Source: Arthrobacter sp. 18067 (lineage in GTDB: Bacteria; Actinomycetota; Actinomycetes; Actinomycetales; Micrococcaceae). Taken from it: a stretch of 64,000 nucleotides of DNA. The position numbers and the translations under genes were made by a program. The DNA lies in contig NZ_CACSJJ010000004.1 in assembly GCF_902706295.1 (NCBI RefSeq), positions 62,001 through 126,000 on the forward strand, given 5' to 3'. Of the stretch, positions 23,603 through 31,912 are shown one piece after another; the stretch's first letter is position 1, and each line of letters starts with the position of its first letter. The notes beneath the pieces were generated by a model. That model was not told where the DNA came from. It worked only from the letters and a program-made list of their open reading frames with translations, and did not search any database.

Positions 23603-24436
23603 CCAAAGTTGGTGGTGGAGGTACAGGAAGCAGGGAATTACGACGGCGGAACCCACCCAAGTGGGTACCTCGCCGGCGCGAAGCGGCCAACTCCCCTGTT
23701 ACGCAGCACCGCCAGGACTTCGGCCACCATTCGCTGTGGGTGGTGAACGACATCGGCGTAGTAATAGTGAAGGCTTAGCAGCCCTCCGCGGGTGGCCGCG
23801 TTGTTCCTGTAGTGGTCCTCAGATGGAGTTCCTCCGCACCCTCAAGAGTCCACAGACCATAGAACCGGCGGCCGAGACACAGGTAAGTACGCCATCGGCC
23901 CGGAACGCAGCAACGACGTCCGGATCCGCGCCGGCTTCGGAGGAAGTTGTTGATGTCCATACAGCCATGCTGTGTTCTTCAGGGCCTTTCGGTTGCTGAG
24001 ACGTTCCCTATGTGGACAACTGCGCGTCCCGCCACCACCAACTTTGCGGGCCAACGAAGCGGTGACACGCCCTTCTCCCGGCCAGTCCCTGCTAACCGCA
24101 ATCCAAAATTGGTGGTGGAGGATCAACGCCAGCCTGTAAATCGCACCGCAGATGAGAAAAATTCGTTGACCCGAGAAGTTGCATATGTGACAGGATTGTC
24201 ATAGGCTTTTCACGGATCCACTAAATGCCTCCGGTGGGTCTGATGCGAACGGAGATTGTGGTCCCGGTTCGGTGCAGCGTATGACTCGTAACGTTGCAGC
24301 GAGCCGGGGCCATTCCGTTTTAACGTGACAACCCAGCCGCGTTCAGCCACCACCCACTTTGAGGACACCTGCCCGGCAACACACCACTGCAACCGGCGTG
24401 TCTCTACGCTTGAGCGCCCAAAGTCAGTGGTGACGG
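23603..24436. repeat. Dispersed short repeats, CCAAAGTTGGTGGTGGAG type, five copies in two orientations
   Basis: Copy 1: CCAAAGTTGGTGGTGGAG (23603-23620). Copy 2, inverted: CCACCACCAACTTTG (24032-24046). Copy 3: CCAAAATTGGTGGTGGAG (24103-24120). Copy 4, inverted and degenerate: CCACCACCCACTTTGAG (24347-24363). Copy 5, degenerate: CCCAAAGTCAGTGGTGACGG (24417-24436). Copies 1 and 2 face each other around the decayed gene like terminal inverted repeats of a small element. Confidence 0.6.
23638..23968 (-). pseudogene. Remnant of a DUF559 / AbiEi-like protein gene
   Basis: Two pieces of one reading frame can be recovered on the minus strand. From ATG 23968 the frame reads DPDVVAAFRADGVLTCVSAA, then shifts near 23873-23878 to FYGLWTLEGAEELHL and ends at TAA 23775-23777. 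In another frame, directly downstream, comes YYYADVVHHPQRMVAEVLAV-LRNRG before TAA 23638-23640. That tail is typical of the DUF559 (very-short-patch-repair-like endonuclease) C-terminus, and the front piece resembles the domain commonly found N-terminal to it. The middle of the endonuclease core is missing. The frameshift plus deletion make it non-functional. Confidence 0.55.
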
Positions 24437-24472
24437 TACGGGGTACGGGACAAACTGCGCGCAAAGGGCAAC

Positions 24473-24515
24473 AAAAAAGCAGACGCCCGAGCCACAAGGG
24501 TTCGGACGCCTGCTT
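24473..24515 (-). terminator. Rho-independent terminator after the polyprenyl synthase gene
   Basis: On the minus strand AAGCAGGCGTCCGA (24502-24515) pairs with TCGGGCGTCTGCTT (24477-24490), 14 pairs of which two are G-U. It is followed by TTTT. It begins 16 bp after the stop of the minus-strand gene. Confidence 0.85.
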
Positions 24516-24531
24516 ACCCGCAGAAGAGAAC

Positions 24532-25635
24532 TTAGCTGCTGCGGTCCACCACGGCATGAGCGAAGTTGGTCAGCGATGCCTTCACAACACCCTCGGGCAG
24601 CGGGGCAAGGGCAGCGACAGCCTCGGCGGACCACTGGCGGGCAATCTTCCACGACTCGTTGGTGACGGGGTGCTCGCGGAGGCCGGCTACGGCCTCGGCC
24701 AGGGCCGAGTCGGAGGACAGGTCGCCGTCGATCAATTCCAGGAGCGCAGCAGCCGAGGTATCCCCCGCTGCGGCATCGCGGCGCAGCAACAGTACGGGCA
24801 GCGTGGGCACGCCTTCGCGGAGGTCGGTGCCCGGGGACTTACCGGACTTGACCTTCACACCGGTGACATCGATAACGTCATCGGCAAGCTGGAAGGCAAC
24901 GCCCACCTTCTCGCCGTACTCAACCAGCAGGTCCTCGTAGGCTTCATCTGCACCGGCGAAGATCGCGCCTAGCTGGCCGGACGCCGCAACCAGGGAGCCG
25001 GTCTTGTCAGCGATGACGGACAGGTAGTGCTCCACGGGGTCTTCGTCTTCGCGCGGTCCCACGGTTTCGTGGAGCTGGCCGAGGCACAGGCGCTCGAAGG
25101 TCCGGGCCTGGATGCCCAGGGCGCGGGAGCCGAGCTCGGAGACCAAGATGGAAGCGCGGGCGAAGATGAGGTCACCGGTGAGGATGGCTACCGAGTTGCC
25201 CCATACTTCGTGTGCCGTGGGAGCACCGCGGCGGAAGGGAGCAGAGTCCATCACGTCGTCGTGGTACAGCGTGGCGAGGTGCGTGAGTTCAACAACCACG
25301 GCTGCCTGGACAACCTCGGGGCGTGAAGCATCGCCGAGGTGCGCACACAGCAGAGTGAGGAGCGGACGGATGCGCTTGCCACCGGCTTCCACCAAGTGAC
25401 GCGACGTCGCGTCAGCCAGGGGGTCCGAGTTGGAGATGGCTTCGCGGAGCTTCTTCTCAACCCGGGCAAGGTTGGTGGTGATGGCAGGGCCGAGCTCGGC
25501 GTCGCCGGCGATGGCGGCAAAACCGGCGGGCAACTGGAGTCCCGTGGCAATCGCGGTGGTGTTGGGAGCAGGCTCAACAGTGTCCGGCAGGCCGTGCCCG
25601 GCATGCGTCCAGCTGTGTTCGGCAGAGTTCGTCAC
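24532..25635 (-). CDS. Polyprenyl diphosphate synthase (menaquinone side chain)
   Basis: Trans-prenyl chain elongation enzyme of 367 residues. The first Asp-rich motif is in LATLYHDDVMD, preceded by GGKRIRPLLTLLCAHLG, and the second is FQLADDVIDVTG. GTDLREGVPTLPVLLL is typical of long-chain (C35-C45) synthases. It ends a run of minus-strand genes with menJ and menG, so the product most likely prenylates menaquinone. The GTG start at 25633-25635 has no ribosome-binding site, but TAGGGT lies six bases upstream, inside the menJ stop region, so an internal leaderless promoter is possible. An N-terminal extension of about 35 residues is non-conserved. Chain length cannot be read from sequence. Confidence 0.88.
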   Translation of the reverse strand: MTNSAEHSWTHAGHGLPDTVEPAPNTTAIATGLQLPAGFAAIAGDAELGPAITTNLARVEKKLREAISNSDPLADATSRHLVEAGGKRIRPLLTLLCAHLGDASRPEVVQAAVVVELTHLATLYHDDVMDSAPFRRGAPTAHEVWGNSVAILTGDLIFARASILVSELGSRALGIQARTFERLCLGQLHETVGPREDEDPVEHYLSVIADKTGSLVAASGQLGAIFAGADEAYEDLLVEYGEKVGVAFQLADDVIDVTGVKVKSGKSPGTDLREGVPTLPVLLLRRDAAAGDTSAAALLELIDGDLSSDSALAEAVAGLREHPVTNESWKIARQWSAEAVAALAPLPEGVVKASLTNFAHAVVDRSS

Positions 25636-25644
25636 GGAATAACC

Positions 25645-26988
25645 CTAACTAGTTGTTGCGGAAACCGCGGTGTCGGTGCCTGCCGGCGTAAGGGCGCGGG
25701 CAGCGGAAGTGTTGGACGTGGCCGGAACCAGCATCTCGAGGACGCGGATCACGCGGTCTTCGAAGCCCTTCGCGGCGGGGTCGGTGAGGTTGGCAAGCAT
25801 GCGGACCACAAAGCGCATCAGCACCGGAATGGGCATGCCCGTGCGCAGCGCCAGTTTCATCACGGCAGGCTTGCCAATCAACGCAGCAAAGGCACGTCCC
25901 AGCGTGAAATGCGATCCCCATTGGTCCCGCACGTATTCGGCGTACCGCGAAAGGTGGGCATCGGCGTCGTCGGCGGTCCAGCCTGCTGAGCGTGAACGCG
26001 CGGCGCCATCAATCAAGAACTCGGCCGCGAACCGGGCCGACTCCATCGCGTAGGAGATGCCCTCACCGTTGAACGGGGACACCATCCCACCGGCGTCGCC
26101 CAGCAGGAGCAGGCCGGGCGAGTAGTGCGGAGTGCGGTTGAAGCCCATGGGCAGCGCGGCACCGCGGATCTCCCCCACCTGGTTTTCAGGCGTGAAGCCC
26201 CAATCCGCGGGCATGCCCGCGGTCCATTCGCGCAGGACCTGCTTGTAGTCGAGCTTGCCGAATTCCTTGGACGAGTTCAGGATGCCGAGGCCAACGTTGG
26301 AGGTGCCGTCGCCGACACCGAATACCCAGCCATAGCCGGGAAGCGGTTTGCCCGACTTGCCGGGAAGTTCCAGCCAGCCTTCCATCCAGTCGTCTTCGTG
26401 CCGCGGCGACGTGAAATAGGTGCGCACAGCGACACCCAGCGGACGGTCGTCGCGCTTGTGCATGCCCAGCGACACTGCGGTTCGCGTCGAGTTTCCATCG
26501 GCGGCGAGTACGACGTCGGCATGGAAGTCGCGCGTTTCGCCCGTCTTGCGTCCGGACCCGTCGAGAATGGACGCCCGCGCGCCGATTACGCGGCCGTCGT
26601 CGGCTGTCAAAGCCGAGGTGACGCTGTGGCGTTCCAGCACGACGGCGCCCGCGGCCTGGGCGTGTCGGGCCAAGTCTTCGTCGAACCCGAGACGGGTGCG
26701 GATCAGGCCGTAGGTGGGAAAGTCGGAGACCTCGGGCCAGGGCAGCTCGATGGTGCGCCCACCGGCAATCAAGCGCAGCCCCTTGTTCCGGCGCCACCCT
26801 TCCTCAACAGCGTGCGGCAGTCCGAGCTTCTGGATTTCGCGGACAGCGCGGGGAGTCAGGCCGTCGCCGCACACCTTCTCACGCGGGAAGGAGGTCTTTT
26901 CCAGCACCGTGACGTCGATGCCCGCCTGGGCGAGGTAATACGCGGCGGTGGACCCGGCCGGGCCCGCGCCAACTATCAGTACTTTCAC
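25645..26988 (-). CDS. Geranylgeranyl reductase-family flavoprotein, MenJ-like menaquinone reductase
   Basis: FAD-dependent reductase of isoprenoid double bonds, 447 residues. It starts with KVLIVGAGPAGSTAAYYLAQ (FAD-binding), then EKTSFPREKVCGDGLTPRAV with the family PxxKxCGxGL pattern. VVLAADGNSTRTAVSLGM and LLLGDAGGMVSPFNGEGISYA complete the GG-reductase signature. In mycobacteria the homologue MenJ saturates one unit of the menaquinone side chain. The placement between the polyprenyl synthase and menG supports this role here. It starts at GTG 26988 with AGGA four bases upstream. Confidence 0.87.
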   Translation of the reverse strand: MKVLIVGAGPAGSTAAYYLAQAGIDVTVLEKTSFPREKVCGDGLTPRAVREIQKLGLPHAVEEGWRRNKGLRLIAGGRTIELPWPEVSDFPTYGLIRTRLGFDEDLARHAQAAGAVVLERHSVTSALTADDGRVIGARASILDGSGRKTGETRDFHADVVLAADGNSTRTAVSLGMHKRDDRPLGVAVRTYFTSPRHEDDWMEGWLELPGKSGKPLPGYGWVFGVGDGTSNVGLGILNSSKEFGKLDYKQVLREWTAGMPADWGFTPENQVGEIRGAALPMGFNRTPHYSPGLLLLGDAGGMVSPFNGEGISYAMESARFAAEFLIDGAARSRSAGWTADDADAHLSRYAEYVRDQWGSHFTLGRAFAALIGKPAVMKLALRTGMPIPVLMRFVVRMLANLTDPAAKGFEDRVIRVLEMLVPATSNTSAARALTPAGTDTAVSATTS

Positions 26989-27017
26989 GTCGTCCTAAAT
27001 CAGCAGGCAGTACGAAG

Positions 27018-27779
27018 TCAGCCGGCCTGGTGGCGCGGCTTGATCTGGCGGCGAAGCTTGGCTACGGGGACACTCTCGCGGTGCTCGGCCGGCTTCTGTG
27101 CACGGTGAACGGCGACGATGCCGCCGCTGAGGTTGCGGTAGGTGATGTCGGTCCAGCCGGCGTCGCTGAGCCACTGGGCCAGGTGGTCCTGGTCCGGCCA
27201 GGCACGGATGGACTCGGCGAGGTACACGTAAGCGTCCGGGTTGGACGACACCTTGGTGGCGATGGCCGGGAGCGCGCGCATCAAGTACTCGGTGTAAAGG
27301 TTGCGCCAGAGCGGGACAACGGGGTGGGAGAACTCGGCGATGACCAGGCGGCCACCGGGCTTGGTGACGCGCAGCATTTCCTCGAGGGCCTTGCGGGGCT
27401 CCACGACATTGCGGAGGCCAAAGGAAATGGTGGAAGCGTCGAAGCTGTTGTCCGCGAAGGGCAGATTGGTGGCGTCACCTGCGATGAAGTCGATGTCCGG
27501 GCGGCGGCGCTTGCCAACTTTGAGCATGCCCAATGAGAAGTCGCAGGCCACAACATCCACGCCGGCATCTGCGTACGGCTCGCTGGAGGTTCCCGTTCCG
27601 GCGGCGAGGTCCAGGACCTTCTGGCCCACCTTCACATCCATGGCATCAACCACGATCCGGCGCCAACGCCGCGTCTGCCCCATGGACAGGACATCATTGA
27701 CGACGTCGTATTTTGGGGCGACATCATCAAACATCGTCGCAACTTCGTCCGGACGCTTTTCCAAGGATGCTCGGTTCAC
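27018..27779 (-). CDS. menG: Demethylmenaquinone methyltransferase
   Basis: Last step of menaquinone synthesis: SAM-dependent C-methylation of demethylmenaquinone. The 253-residue product has the UbiE/MenG order [36 protein letters not shown] (SAM site), [36 protein letters not shown], and [21 protein letters not shown] basic C-terminal tail of about 25 residues is extra. The start is GTG 27779 with the sequence GAGACAATTACAGG directly before it and no spaced ribosome-binding site. It is divergent from menF, sharing a 91-bp control region with an inverted repeat CCGACTT/AAGTCGG (27804-27830). Confidence 0.93.
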   Translation of the reverse strand: MNRASLEKRPDEVATMFDDVAPKYDVVNDVLSMGQTRRWRRIVVDAMDVKVGQKVLDLAAGTGTSSEPYADAGVDVVACDFSLGMLKVGKRRRPDIDFIAGDATNLPFADNSFDASTISFGLRNVVEPRKALEEMLRVTKPGGRLVIAEFSHPVVPLWRNLYTEYLMRALPAIATKVSSNPDAYVYLAESIRAWPDQDHLAQWLSDAGWTDITYRNLSGGIVAVHRAQKPAEHRESVPVAKLRRQIKPRHQAG

Positions 27780-27870
27780 CCTGTAATTGTCTCAGACATT
27801 CAACCGACTTTGCTGCGCTGTAGAAGTCGGCTCAGATTCTGGTTACGCGCGGGAGTACTGTTGTTCCATC
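27780..27870. promoter_or_regulatory. Divergent menG / menF promoter region
   Basis: 91 bp between the two men gene starts. CCGACTT (27804-27810) and AAGTCGG (27824-27830) form a 7-bp inverted repeat with a 13-nt spacer. TACTGT lies nine bases before the menF ATG and is its -10 candidate, giving a very short leader. Confidence 0.45.
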
Positions 27871-29226
27871 ATGACGAGCACGCTCCGCACTTTGACAGTC
27901 CCCCTCGATGTTGACTCATCCTCCGGGGGGCTGCCGTCGTTTCTGGTGCGGGACGACGTCCTGTGCTGGTCCCGCCGGGAGGCCGGCCTGGTTGGCTACG
28001 GCGAACTGACCCGCTTCAATGCCACCGGCCCCGAGCGATTCCTTGAGGCCGATATCTGGTGGCGGCACCTCATCCTTGAGGCCGAAATCACGGACCACGT
28101 AGACCTTCCGGGCACCGGTCCCGTCGCTTTCGGCTCCTTTGCCTTCTCCAAGACGTCCCCACATGTCTCACGTCTGATCCTTCCCGAATTGGTGGTTGGC
28201 ATCCGCGATGGCCGTGCCTGGGCAACACAGCTGACGTTCGACGACGGCCCCCTCACCGAGGCCGGCGTCCTCGCCTCAGTGAACCGCTGGCTGACTGAAC
28301 CGGAGCCGAACGGCGAGGATTCAGCGGCGGGAGGTTCCGACGTCGGACCCTCACCTGAGGCTGTTGCCGCGAACGGTTCCGGCGGTCACCTCAGCCACGG
28401 TTCCCTCAGCGAGTCCGCGTGGATGCAGGCCGTATCCAATGGTGTCGACGAGATCCGCGCCGGAAAACTGGAAAAGCTCGTGTTGGCGCGCGACGTCGTC
28501 GCGACCCTTCCGGACGGCGTCAACGCTGCGGAGGTACTTCGCCAGCTGGCCGCAAGGTACCGCGAATGCTGGACGTACGGCGTGGATGGACTGGTCGGCG
28601 CGACGCCCGAGATGCTGATCCAGGTGGAGGGCCGCACTGCGCAGGCCCGCGTGCTGGCCGGAACTTTGGACCGCCGGGATGCCGATGGCATGGACGGCTC
28701 CCCCATGGCGTACGCCGAACGCGTCCTGGCTGGATCCGAGAAACAGCGCCACGAACACGAGATCGCCATTGATTCGTTGACACGGCAGCTGGCGCCCTTC
28801 TCTGAGGCGATGAACTCCCACAGCGAGCCGTTCATTCTTGAGTTGCCCAACGTGTGGCACCTGGCCTCGGACGTGAAGGCTGAGTTGGCGGATATTGAGG
28901 GACACGTGCCCACGTGCCTGGCCCTCATCAACGCCCTCCACCCCACGGCTGCAGTGTGCGGAACCCCGACCCTGGTAGCCGGCGCGTTGATCCGCAAACT
29001 CGAGCATTTGGACCGCGGACCGTACGCCGGACCCGTCGGTTGGCTTGACGCCGCAGGCAACGGCGAATGGGGTATCGCACTTCGCGGCGCGGTCATTGAA
29101 GACGCCAACACGGTACGCCTTTTTGCGGGTTGCGGCATCGTGGAAGGCTCGCAGCCGGAGGCGGAACTGGCCGAAACGTGGGCCAAGTTCCGGCCGATGC
29201 TTGAGGCGCTGGGTATCCGCCGCTGA
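27871..29226 (+). CDS. menF: Isochorismate synthase
   Basis: First committed step from chorismate to menaquinone. Of 451 residues, the C-terminal 280 form the chorismate-binding domain: KLEKLVLARDVVATL, VGATPEMLIQVEGR, RVLAGTLDRR, GSEKQRHEHEIAIDSLTRQL, ALHPTAAVCGTP, and FAGCGIVEGSQPEAELAETW. The N-terminal part (LGTG...AFGSFAFSK) is the usual anthranilate-synthase-like region. There is no lyase or aminotransferase domain. ATG 27871 is preferred because the -10 candidate lies just upstream; 28 earlier in-frame codons would run through the promoter. Other men genes (menD, menC, menG) are within 10 kb, so menaquinone rather than siderophore synthesis is the likely use. Confidence 0.9.
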   Translation: MTSTLRTLTVPLDVDSSSGGLPSFLVRDDVLCWSRREAGLVGYGELTRFNATGPERFLEADIWWRHLILEAEITDHVDLPGTGPVAFGSFAFSKTSPHVSRLILPELVVGIRDGRAWATQLTFDDGPLTEAGVLASVNRWLTEPEPNGEDSAAGGSDVGPSPEAVAANGSGGHLSHGSLSESAWMQAVSNGVDEIRAGKLEKLVLARDVVATLPDGVNAAEVLRQLAARYRECWTYGVDGLVGATPEMLIQVEGRTAQARVLAGTLDRRDADGMDGSPMAYAERVLAGSEKQRHEHEIAIDSLTRQLAPFSEAMNSHSEPFILELPNVWHLASDVKAELADIEGHVPTCLALINALHPTAAVCGTPTLVAGALIRKLEHLDRGPYAGPVGWLDAAGNGEWGIALRGAVIEDANTVRLFAGCGIVEGSQPEAELAETWAKFRPMLEALGIRR

Positions 29227-29384
29227 ATCTGGGATCCCAGACAGACCTTCTGCAGGGGTGGTTGATAAGTGGGTAAACTTGTTATCCAATAGTGAAACTT
29301 CGTTTCCTGTGATGCACATCTCACGTTCGGCGCTACACTAAAACCGACTCAGTTCAGCATCCACCGCAACAAAAGGTAAACAAC

Positions 29385-30182
29385 ATGCAGATCTCCCGTT
29401 CGGTTATGTCCGGCACCAAGATTGCCGCCGTGCTCGCCGCCGGCGCACTGGCCCTCACCGCCTGCGGTGGCTCGTCCACCCCTGCGGCTACGGATGCCTC
29501 GGGCCTCAAGCTCATCAATGCCGGCAAGCTCACGGTGTGCTCGGACGTTCCTTACGAGCCCTTCGAATTCCAGAAGGACGGCAAGATTGTCGGCTTCGAC
29601 ATGGACATCGCCGCTGAGATCGCCAAGGACACCAAGGCCGAACTCAACGTGGTGGACAGCTCCTTCGAAGCGATCGAGACCGGCACCGCCCTGACGGGTT
29701 GCGACGTTTCCATCTCCTCGATCTCCATCACGGACGTCCGCAAGAGCGTCATGGACTTCTCCACCCCGTACCTGGACGACGACCTGACCCTCGTGGCCAC
29801 CTCGTCCTCCGGCATCAGCAACATTGATGGTGCCAAGGGCAAGAAGGTTGGCGTCCAGCAGGCCACCACCGGGGCACAGTACGCCAAGGACAAGGGAATC
29901 GACGCCCAGCAGTTCGAAGACTCCGGCCTCCTGGTCCAGGCCCTCAAGGCCGGCACCATCGACGCCGCAATCGGCAACCAGTCCGTCCTGGGCTACGCCA
30001 TCAAGGACGACTCCAACCTGAAGCGTGTCGAAGACTACGCAACGGGCGAGAAGCTGGGCATCTCCATCAAGAAGGGCAACACCGCCATGGCGGATGCCGT
30101 GAACGCCACGCTGAAGCGCATCACCGACGACGGTTCACTGAAGAAGTTCGAGACCACCTGGTTCGGCGAAGCCACCAAGTAG
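29385..30182 (+). CDS. Amino-acid ABC transporter substrate-binding lipoprotein
   Basis: Extracytoplasmic receptor for a polar amino acid, 265 residues. The signal peptide ends in LALTACGGSS, a lipobox with Cys at about residue 27. The mature domain has KLTVCSDVPYEPFEFQKDGK, VGFDMDIAAEIAKDTKAELN, and GCDVSISSISITDVRKSVMDF, all typical of the HisJ/GlnH-type family 3 receptors. AAAGG before ATG 29385 is the ribosome-binding site and TACACT (29333-29338) is a probable -10 box. It heads a three-gene operon with permease and ATPase. The ligand (glutamate, glutamine, cystine or basic amino acid) cannot be decided. Confidence 0.92.
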   Translation: MQISRSVMSGTKIAAVLAAGALALTACGGSSTPAATDASGLKLINAGKLTVCSDVPYEPFEFQKDGKIVGFDMDIAAEIAKDTKAELNVVDSSFEAIETGTALTGCDVSISSISITDVRKSVMDFSTPYLDDDLTLVATSSSGISNIDGAKGKKVGVQQATTGAQYAKDKGIDAQQFEDSGLLVQALKAGTIDAAIGNQSVLGYAIKDDSNLKRVEDYATGEKLGISIKKGNTAMADAVNATLKRITDDGSLKKFETTWFGEATK

Positions 30183-30207
30183 TCCGAGCCCCGGCTCCCG
30201 AGATCCA

Positions 30208-30254
30208 CGCAGGCGGGCCCCGAAACGATACGTTGTTTCGGGGCCCCACCTGCG
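30208..30254 (+). terminator. Intercistronic hairpin after the binding-protein gene
   Basis: GGGCCCCGAAAC (30215-30226) pairs with GTTTCGGGGCCC (30235-30246), and the stem continues past a small bulge with CGCAGG/CCTGCG. The loop has eight bases and there is no T-tract. The probable role is partial termination or 3' protection, so that more binding protein than permease is made. Confidence 0.7.
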
Positions 30255-30275
30255 CAACATGAATGTGAGAACACC

Positions 30276-31067
30276 ATGGCAATGACTGCACGTCAACGAG
30301 CCAAAGTCAGTTTGTACGTCCAGGCCGGAATCTTCGTTGTGGTCCTGGCCACAGTGATCCTTGCCGTGGACTGGAAGACGATCGGCACCAGCGTCTTCAA
30401 CTTCGCCAAGATCGGGCCGATGTTCCCGGACATCTTCCTGGTGGGCCTCAAGAACACGCTCATCTACACGGCGCTGGCCTTCGTGGTGGGCTTGTCCGGC
30501 GGCCTCCTGCTTGCCCTGATGAAGCTCTCCACCTTCCCGCTGTACCGCTGGCTGGCCACGGGCTACATCGAGTTCTTCCGCGGCGTTCCTGCACTGTTGG
30601 TCTTCATCGCCTTCGGCTACGGCGTTCCGCTGGCTTTCGGTGTCCAGTGGGACGTCAACATCGTGGTCATGGTTTCGCTGGGCATGGTGGCCTCGGCCTA
30701 CATCGCTGAAACCCTCCGCGCAGGCCTCCAGGCTGTGCCCAAGGGCCAGATGGAAGCTGCCCGTTCACTGGGCATGCCGCAGTGGCGGGCCATGGTTTCC
30801 ATCGTCATCCCCCAGGCCTTCAAGATCGTCCTTCCGCCGCTGACCAACGAAATCATCCTGCTCACCAAGGACTCCTCGCTGATCTACGTCCTGGGCCTCA
30901 CCGCGTCCCAGTACGAGCTCACCAAGTTCGGCCGTGACGGCATCTCCAGCCTCGGAGCCGGCCTGACGCCGCTCCTCGTGGCCGGCGCTTTCTACCTGGT
31001 CATCACCATCCCCTTGAGCCTCCTGGCACGGAAGTTCGAAAGCCGCTCCGCGCGGACGAAGCGATAG
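30276..31067 (+). CDS. Amino-acid ABC transporter permease (HisM/GlnP type)
   Basis: Membrane subunit of 263 residues with about five helices. [20 protein letters not shown] begins the family 3 permease core. [20 protein letters not shown] and the EAA loop [20 protein letters not shown] are diagnostic for the His/Glu/Gln group. The C-terminal region ([20 protein letters not shown]) also matches. It follows the binding protein and its hairpin and stops 11 bp before the ATPase gene. A single permease gene suggests a homodimer. Confidence 0.92.
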   Translation: MAMTARQRAKVSLYVQAGIFVVVLATVILAVDWKTIGTSVFNFAKIGPMFPDIFLVGLKNTLIYTALAFVVGLSGGLLLALMKLSTFPLYRWLATGYIEFFRGVPALLVFIAFGYGVPLAFGVQWDVNIVVMVSLGMVASAYIAETLRAGLQAVPKGQMEAARSLGMPQWRAMVSIVIPQAFKIVLPPLTNEIILLTKDSSLIYVLGLTASQYELTKFGRDGISSLGAGLTPLLVAGAFYLVITIPLSLLARKFESRSARTKR

Positions 31068-31078
31068 GCAGGACAGTC

Positions 31079-31867
31079 ATGAACGACGTCGTCAACAGCA
31101 CCGTTCGCGCCGCGGGCGTAAACATCAAGGACCTTCGCAAGTCCTACGGCAGCAATGAGGTCCTCAAAGGCATCTCGCTGACTGTTGAACCAGGACAGGT
31201 GGTCTGCTTGATCGGGCCTTCGGGTTCGGGCAAGTCCACGCTCCTGCGCTGCGTCAACCTGCTGGAGCAGCCAAACGCCGGCACCATCAATGTGGGCAAG
31301 TTCGAGGCCACCGATCCCGACGTGGACCTCAACAAGATGCGCCAGAGCGTTGGAATGGTGTTCCAGCACTTCAACCTGTTCCCGCACCTCAGCGTGTTGG
31401 ACAACTGCACCATCTCCCAGATGAAGGTCCTCAAGCGATCCAGGTCCGAGGCATCGGAAGTGGCCCGCCACAACCTGGAACGCGTTGGCTTGGGACACCT
31501 CGCCGACCGTTTCCCGGACCAGCTCTCCGGTGGCCAGCAGCAGCGCGTGGCCATCGCACGTGCCCTGTCCATGGACCCGCAGCTCATGCTCTTCGATGAG
31601 CCCACGTCCGCATTGGACCCCGAAACCGTGGGCGACGTCCTGGCCGTCATGCGCAAGCTGGCCCAGGAGGGCATGACCATGCTGGTGGTTACCCACGAGA
31701 TGGGCTTCGCCCGTGAAGTTGCCGACCGCGTGGTCTTCATGGACGCCGGTGTTGTGGTGGAAGAGGGCCCGGCGGAGAACGTCATCAGCGCCCCCACCCA
31801 GCCGCGCACCAAGGAATTCCTGCGCCGCGTCCTGGACCCGACGCACATTGGCGTCGAGGAAGCCTGA
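31079..31867 (+). CDS. Amino-acid ABC transporter ATP-binding protein (GlnQ type)
   Basis: ATPase of the importer, 262 residues: Walker [11 protein letters not shown]-loop [18 protein letters not shown], signature [15 protein letters not shown], Walker [15 protein letters not shown], and H-loop [15 protein letters not shown]. This set is typical of GlnQ/HisP. AGGA five bases before the ATG is the ribosome-binding site. It ends the operon; menD lies convergently 45 bp downstream. Confidence 0.93.
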   Translation: MNDVVNSTVRAAGVNIKDLRKSYGSNEVLKGISLTVEPGQVVCLIGPSGSGKSTLLRCVNLLEQPNAGTINVGKFEATDPDVDLNKMRQSVGMVFQHFNLFPHLSVLDNCTISQMKVLKRSRSEASEVARHNLERVGLGHLADRFPDQLSGGQQQRVAIARALSMDPQLMLFDEPTSALDPETVGDVLAVMRKLAQEGMTMLVVTHEMGFAREVADRVVFMDAGVVVEEGPAENVISAPTQPRTKEFLRRVLDPTHIGVEEA

Positions 31868-31912
31868 CGCCACGCAGATTCGTTAGCGCCACAGAAACGG
31901 GAGGGCCAGGAC

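Larger units (their letters stand above)
23586..24472. other. Gene-poor intergenic stretch of about 0.9 kb
   Basis: No intact gene can be supported here. It holds a decayed DUF559-type reading frame (23638-23968, minus strand) and five related GGTGGTGG/CCACCACC segments in both orientations. From about 24125 to 24340 nothing else is recognisable. The stretch is bounded by terminators facing in from both sides, so it is probably transcriptionally quiet. Confidence 0.6.

Noticed and set aside
23611..23640. TGGTGGAGGTA resembling the reverse complement of a tRNA 3' end
   Set aside because: No T-arm, anticodon arm or acceptor pairing could be built from the following bases.
23638..23968. Intact small gene on the minus strand (61 codons ending at 23775)
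   Set aside because: The frame is only the middle part of a DUF559-like sequence; the preceding and following parts are in other frames.
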